Origin: Bacillota bacterium
GTDB taxonomy: Bacteria; Bacillota; Clostridia; Acetivibrionales; DSM-1351
Assembly: GCA_023412635.1 (NCBI GenBank)
Contig: JAEYNI010000068.1
Location: 1-6,311 of the forward strand
DNA length: 6,311 nt
Reading direction: 5' to 3'
The notes beneath the pieces were generated by a model. It was not told the DNA's origin. It ran no database searches and worked only from the letters and a program-made list of their open reading frames with translations. Positions 4,481-6,311 of this stretch are shown one piece after another (the first letter of the stretch is position 1; every line of letters begins with the position of its first letter). A program made the translations under genes and the position numbers.

Positions 4481-4509
4481 ATTTTAGCACTACCAATTTG
4501 GAAATTCAA
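4481..4509 (-). promoter_or_regulatory. Possible distal promoter of tRNA-Thr
   Basis: TTGAAT (4509-4504), exactly 17 bp, then TAAAAT (4486-4481) with an extended TG. It lies 57 bp upstream of the proximal promoter and immediately downstream of three 23-bp tandem repeats. With the proximal site it would give tandem promoters. Confidence 0.45.
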
Positions 4510-4520
4510 TTCAAATCAAA

Positions 4521-4580
4521 CACTAAACCTATGTCAAATCCTTCACTGAACCCATAACAATTCCTGCACTAAACCCATGA
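4521..4580. repeat. Three tandem 23-bp repeat units upstream of the tRNA promoters
   Basis: Units begin at 4521, 4544 and 4567, a constant period of 23 bp. Each starts CACTRAACCYAT. Units 1 and 2 also share the end CAAWTCCT; unit 3 departs after the shared core. They lie in the 303-bp gene-free stretch between the yteA-type gene and tRNA-Thr and directly abut the distal promoter. About two helical turns per unit would put bound proteins on one face. Minisatellite drift is the alternative. Confidence 0.7.
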
Positions 4581-4608
4581 AAAAGAGTTCCAAACACCGG
4601 AACCCTTT
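4580..4608 (-). terminator. Terminator of the YteA-family gene
   Basis: Ten-base arms (4582-4591 and 4599-4608), fully paired on the minus strand with one G-U pair, enclose a 7-nt loop and run into TTTTT. It is 85 bp after the stop of the YteA-type gene, and bases 4609-4693 show nothing else. It overlaps the last repeat unit. Confidence 0.8.
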
Positions 4609-4693
4609 AATTACTCTATGATCTGCTTCATGTGAATATACCAAATTTCACTGTATAGTTTTATTCAAAATTGTTAACTGGTTTACATTCAAA

Positions 4694-5326
4694 TTACGGC
4701 AGCTGATCCTTATATTGCTGATTGGATATTTTATCTATCTCTTCAACTATTCCCTGATTATCAATCTCATTGGTATAGTATTCTTCAAAATCGGCGTACC
4801 CACCCATATCCTGAGGTGAATCCGAAGAACCGTATTTTATGACGTCGTTTAATTGATCCATACCCTCAAATTCGTCATCTTCCTGGCTGTTTAGATATTT
4901 TCTTCCGAAGGGAGAATCAAACACCTCACCATACTGCTGATCAGCCGTATTTCTTTCTGCTGACTCCAACTCCATTTCGCATTCGTAACATAAACCGGCA
5001 CTGGGCTTAGCCTCAAGTCTTTCATAACCTATTTCCCTATTGCAATGCTCGCATTTTCCATATGTGCCATTTTCAAATTTCTTTAAAGCCTTCTGTATAT
5101 CATTTAATTTTGTCTGTTCATGAACCTTTAAGGCCATATTTAACTCAAGAGTATAAAGTTCAGTACCGTGGTCTGCAGGATGATTGTCATAATTTGACAA
5201 CTCAGTTGGGTAGTGCTCGCTCATGTCAGCATCCCCGTTTCTGTGCATTGTCCTCATAGTTTCAATCATATTTTTTTCCTGGTTTTCTAAGGTCTCTTTT
5301 AGTTGGTCCAATCTATGCTTTTCCAT
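4694..5326 (-). CDS. yteA: YteA-family DksA/TraR-type zinc-finger protein
   Basis: 210 residues, normal for the family. An N-terminal coiled-coil-prone helix (1-30) leads to the conserved block ELSNYDNHPADHGTEL (42-57) and a second helix. Next comes a four-Cys zinc finger, C92-xx-C95 and C113-xx-C116, with the DksA/TraR spacing (YGKCEHC...GLCYEC). The acidic C-terminal part contains DVIKYGSSDSPQDMGGY (161-177), which marks YteA-type proteins of spore-forming Firmicutes. DksA relatives act in the RNA polymerase secondary channel, but the role of YteA is not well established. Start: ATG 5326 has GGAG 6 nt upstream. It lies 67 bp after the DUF5665 gene with no terminator between them, so they may be co-transcribed. 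The terminator is at 4580-4608. Family assignment is strong; function is not known to me. Confidence 0.9.
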   Translation of the reverse strand: MEKHRLDQLKETLENQEKNMIETMRTMHRNGDADMSEHYPTELSNYDNHPADHGTELYTLELNMALKVHEQTKLNDIQKALKKFENGTYGKCEHCNREIGYERLEAKPSAGLCYECEMELESAERNTADQQYGEVFDSPFGRKYLNSQEDDEFEGMDQLNDVIKYGSSDSPQDMGGYADFEEYYTNEIDNQGIVEEIDKISNQQYKDQLP

Positions 5327-5393
5327 TTAACTCTCCATTCCGCTGCTTTGCAGTGACATAAATAGTATTAAACCTGAATTAATTATTTTTTTC

Positions 5394-5696
5394 TTATCTG
5401 ACATTTCGCATACTACTTTGAACAATCTTGACTATATCACTGATAAACTCTCCAATATACGGGAGGTTATACTGTACTATTCTATTCAAAAAATAAATAG
5501 CTACAGCACCCAATATGGTAAAACCAATTGCAATCCCAAAACCTCTGGCCAACCCGTTTATAAAGTTAGCCCATAACATTTTTCTGGGATGTTCCAGAAA
5601 ATAAACATAATCAACAAACTTCATCTTCTCCATTTTCAAGGACATTTCATCAATTTTTTTGCTTAAATGGTCTAAAAGCTGATTATTGTTTGCCAT
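5394..5696 (-). CDS. DUF5665 small membrane protein
   Basis: 100 residues. Residues 1-30 form an amphipathic, coiled-coil-like helix (LDHLSKKIDEMSLKMEKMKF). A short conserved link (YFLEHPRKMLWANFINGLARG) leads into one membrane segment at about 50-72 (GFGIAIGFTILGAVAIYFL), then IPYIGEF-like residues (LPYIGEFISDIVKIV) that may lie on the membrane surface. This order matches DUF5665 proteins as I remember them; their function is unknown. ATG 5696 lies 12 nt after GGAG (5712-5709), longer than usual; no better in-frame start is seen. The gene follows the aroB terminator, so it needs its own promoter, and precedes the YteA-type gene by 67 bp. Confidence 0.85.
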   Translation of the reverse strand: MANNNQLLDHLSKKIDEMSLKMEKMKFVDYVYFLEHPRKMLWANFINGLARGFGIAIGFTILGAVAIYFLNRIVQYNLPYIGEFISDIVKIVQSSMRNVR

Positions 5697-5730
5697 CTGT
5701 CAGACTAACTCCTTTAATATTTTTTATAAC

Positions 5731-5759
5731 ATTATATTTGTTAAATTAGTCTATATTTA
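5731..5759 (-). promoter_or_regulatory. Possible promoter of the DUF5665-YteA unit
   Basis: A perfect TATAAT (5736-5731) lies between the aroB terminator and the DUF5665 ribosome site. The hexamer 17 bp upstream (TAAATA) matches the -35 consensus poorly, and the area is very AT-rich, so this is a placement by position more than by sequence. Confidence 0.4.
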
Positions 5760-5762
5760 TAC

Positions 5763-5797
5763 AAAAAAATTACCGCCGGATTTTCCCGACGGTAATT
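5763..5797 (-). terminator. Terminator of aroB
   Basis: Twelve-base arms (5768-5779 and 5786-5797), paired on the minus strand with one G-U pair, around a 6-nt loop and followed by TTTTTTT. It starts 17 bp after the aroB stop. The most convincing terminator in the window. Confidence 0.93.
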
Positions 5798-5814
5798 ACA
5801 TAACATTAATCAAT

Positions 5815-6311
5815 CTATTTAGTAATATCCCGCAAAACTTTTTTCAGCAAATCAATATCATCAATTGTGCATTGGAATACCTCACCTATTCTCCTTGGAA
5901 GCACGAATTTCAGTTTGTTATCCTTTACCTTTTTGTCATGGTATATCTGGTTGTAGACCTTTTCTACATCCATACCCGGTAGCGAAACAGGAAGTTCAAG
6001 TTTTAAAAGCATGGACTTAACCTGTTCCACTACTGTCTCGGGCAGGATATTCATGTAATATGATAGTCTAAAGGCTCCAACAATGCCTATAGCAACACAT
6101 TCCCCATGCAATAGCTTGAAATTTTGAACCGTCTCTATAGCATGTCCTATAGTATGCCCCAAATTCAAAATAGCTCTTAAATCCTCTTCTTTCTCATCCT
6201 GTTCGACAACATGTCCTTTTATTGAGACATTTCTTTTTGCAAGGAATTGAAGGACATTTTCATCAAAGGCAAATATTTTATGAGCATTATAATTAAGATA
6301 CTCACAGTACT
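5815..6311 (-). CDS. aroB: 3-dehydroquinate synthase (5' part outside the window)
   Basis: The C-terminal 164 residues of a protein normally of about 350. The frame is open to the window edge, so the start is outside. AroB converts DAHP to 3-dehydroquinate, the second step of the shikimate pathway, using NAD and a divalent metal in the cytoplasm. Visible hallmarks are KGHVVEQDEKEEDLRAILNLGHTIGHAIE (key parts EQDEKE, R, NLGHTIGHA) with catalytic and metal-binding histidines, followed by LLHGECVAIG, which carries another metal-ligand His. The late KKVKDNKLKFVLPRRIGEV segment (lysine-rich, then VLPRxIGE) is also typical. The TTG within LNLGH at 6168 should not be read as a start: conserved family sequence continues upstream of it. 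A strong terminator follows, so it is the last gene of its unit. Confidence 0.97.
   Translation of the reverse strand, partial: YCEYLNYNAHKIFAFDENVLQFLAKRNVSIKGHVVEQDEKEEDLRAILNLGHTIGHAIETVQNFKLLHGECVAIGIVGAFRLSYYMNILPETVVEQVKSMLLKLELPVSLPGMDVEKVYNQIYHDKKVKDNKLKFVLPRRIGEVFQCTIDDIDLLKKVLRDITK

Noticed and set aside
4521..4580. CRISPR-like repeats
   Set aside because: The 23-bp units are directly tandem with no unique spacers, only three copies exist, and no cas gene is in the window.
5062..5259. Plus-strand 65-codon frame inside the YteA-type gene
   Set aside because: It is antisense to a well-conserved zinc-finger gene and has no start signals or recognisable sequence.

Overview
This is AT-rich DNA from a low-GC Firmicute, most likely a spore-forming member of the Clostridia. 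The reasons are strong AAGGAG-type ribosome sites, frequent extended -10 promoters (TGnTATAAT), a YteA-type DksA/TraR zinc-finger protein of the kind found in spore formers, and a DUF5665 membrane protein. A Ruminiclostridium-like host is a guess from general resemblance. Every gene I can support lies on the minus strand, so transcription runs from right to left.

Right side (about 6311-4390): the 3' part of aroB (3-dehydroquinate synthase) ends in a strong terminator. It is followed by a DUF5665 small membrane protein and a YteA-family protein, which may be co-transcribed and end at a terminator at 4580-4608. A gene-free stretch of about 300 bases follows. It holds three tandem copies of a 23-bp repeat and two candidate promoters that read into a complete tRNA-Thr(CGT) gene with encoded CCA.

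Middle (4347-3149): the last 32 bases of the tRNA-Thr gene, CCA included, recur exactly at 3149-3180, 1,167 bp away. The DNA between the copies holds only a VbhA-like antitoxin gene and a Fic AMP-transferase gene (overlapping, with their own promoter). Each tRNA 3' end is followed by its own hairpin terminator. This is the arrangement expected of an element integrated into the 3' end of a tRNA gene, but here it has shrunk to one toxin-antitoxin pair with no integrase. It is the most interesting object in the window.

Left of the island (3042-1044): a tight three-gene operon encodes an AraC-family regulator with a GyrI-like ligand domain, an ASCH/PUA-like protein and a stand-alone YqeK-like HD phosphohydrolase. 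Intergenic gaps are 25 and 21 bp. A candidate operator dyad sits over the operon promoter. A separately promoted small zinc-ribbon protein with a basic tail follows (978-739), then a bidirectional terminator.

Left end (592-1): a good promoter (TTGATA-17-TATAAT) drives a structured leader of about 150 nt with a possible 31-codon peptide gene and a terminator-like hairpin. After it comes a phage-type HD-domain protein that runs off the window edge. The layout resembles an attenuated leader, but this is inferred from sequence only.
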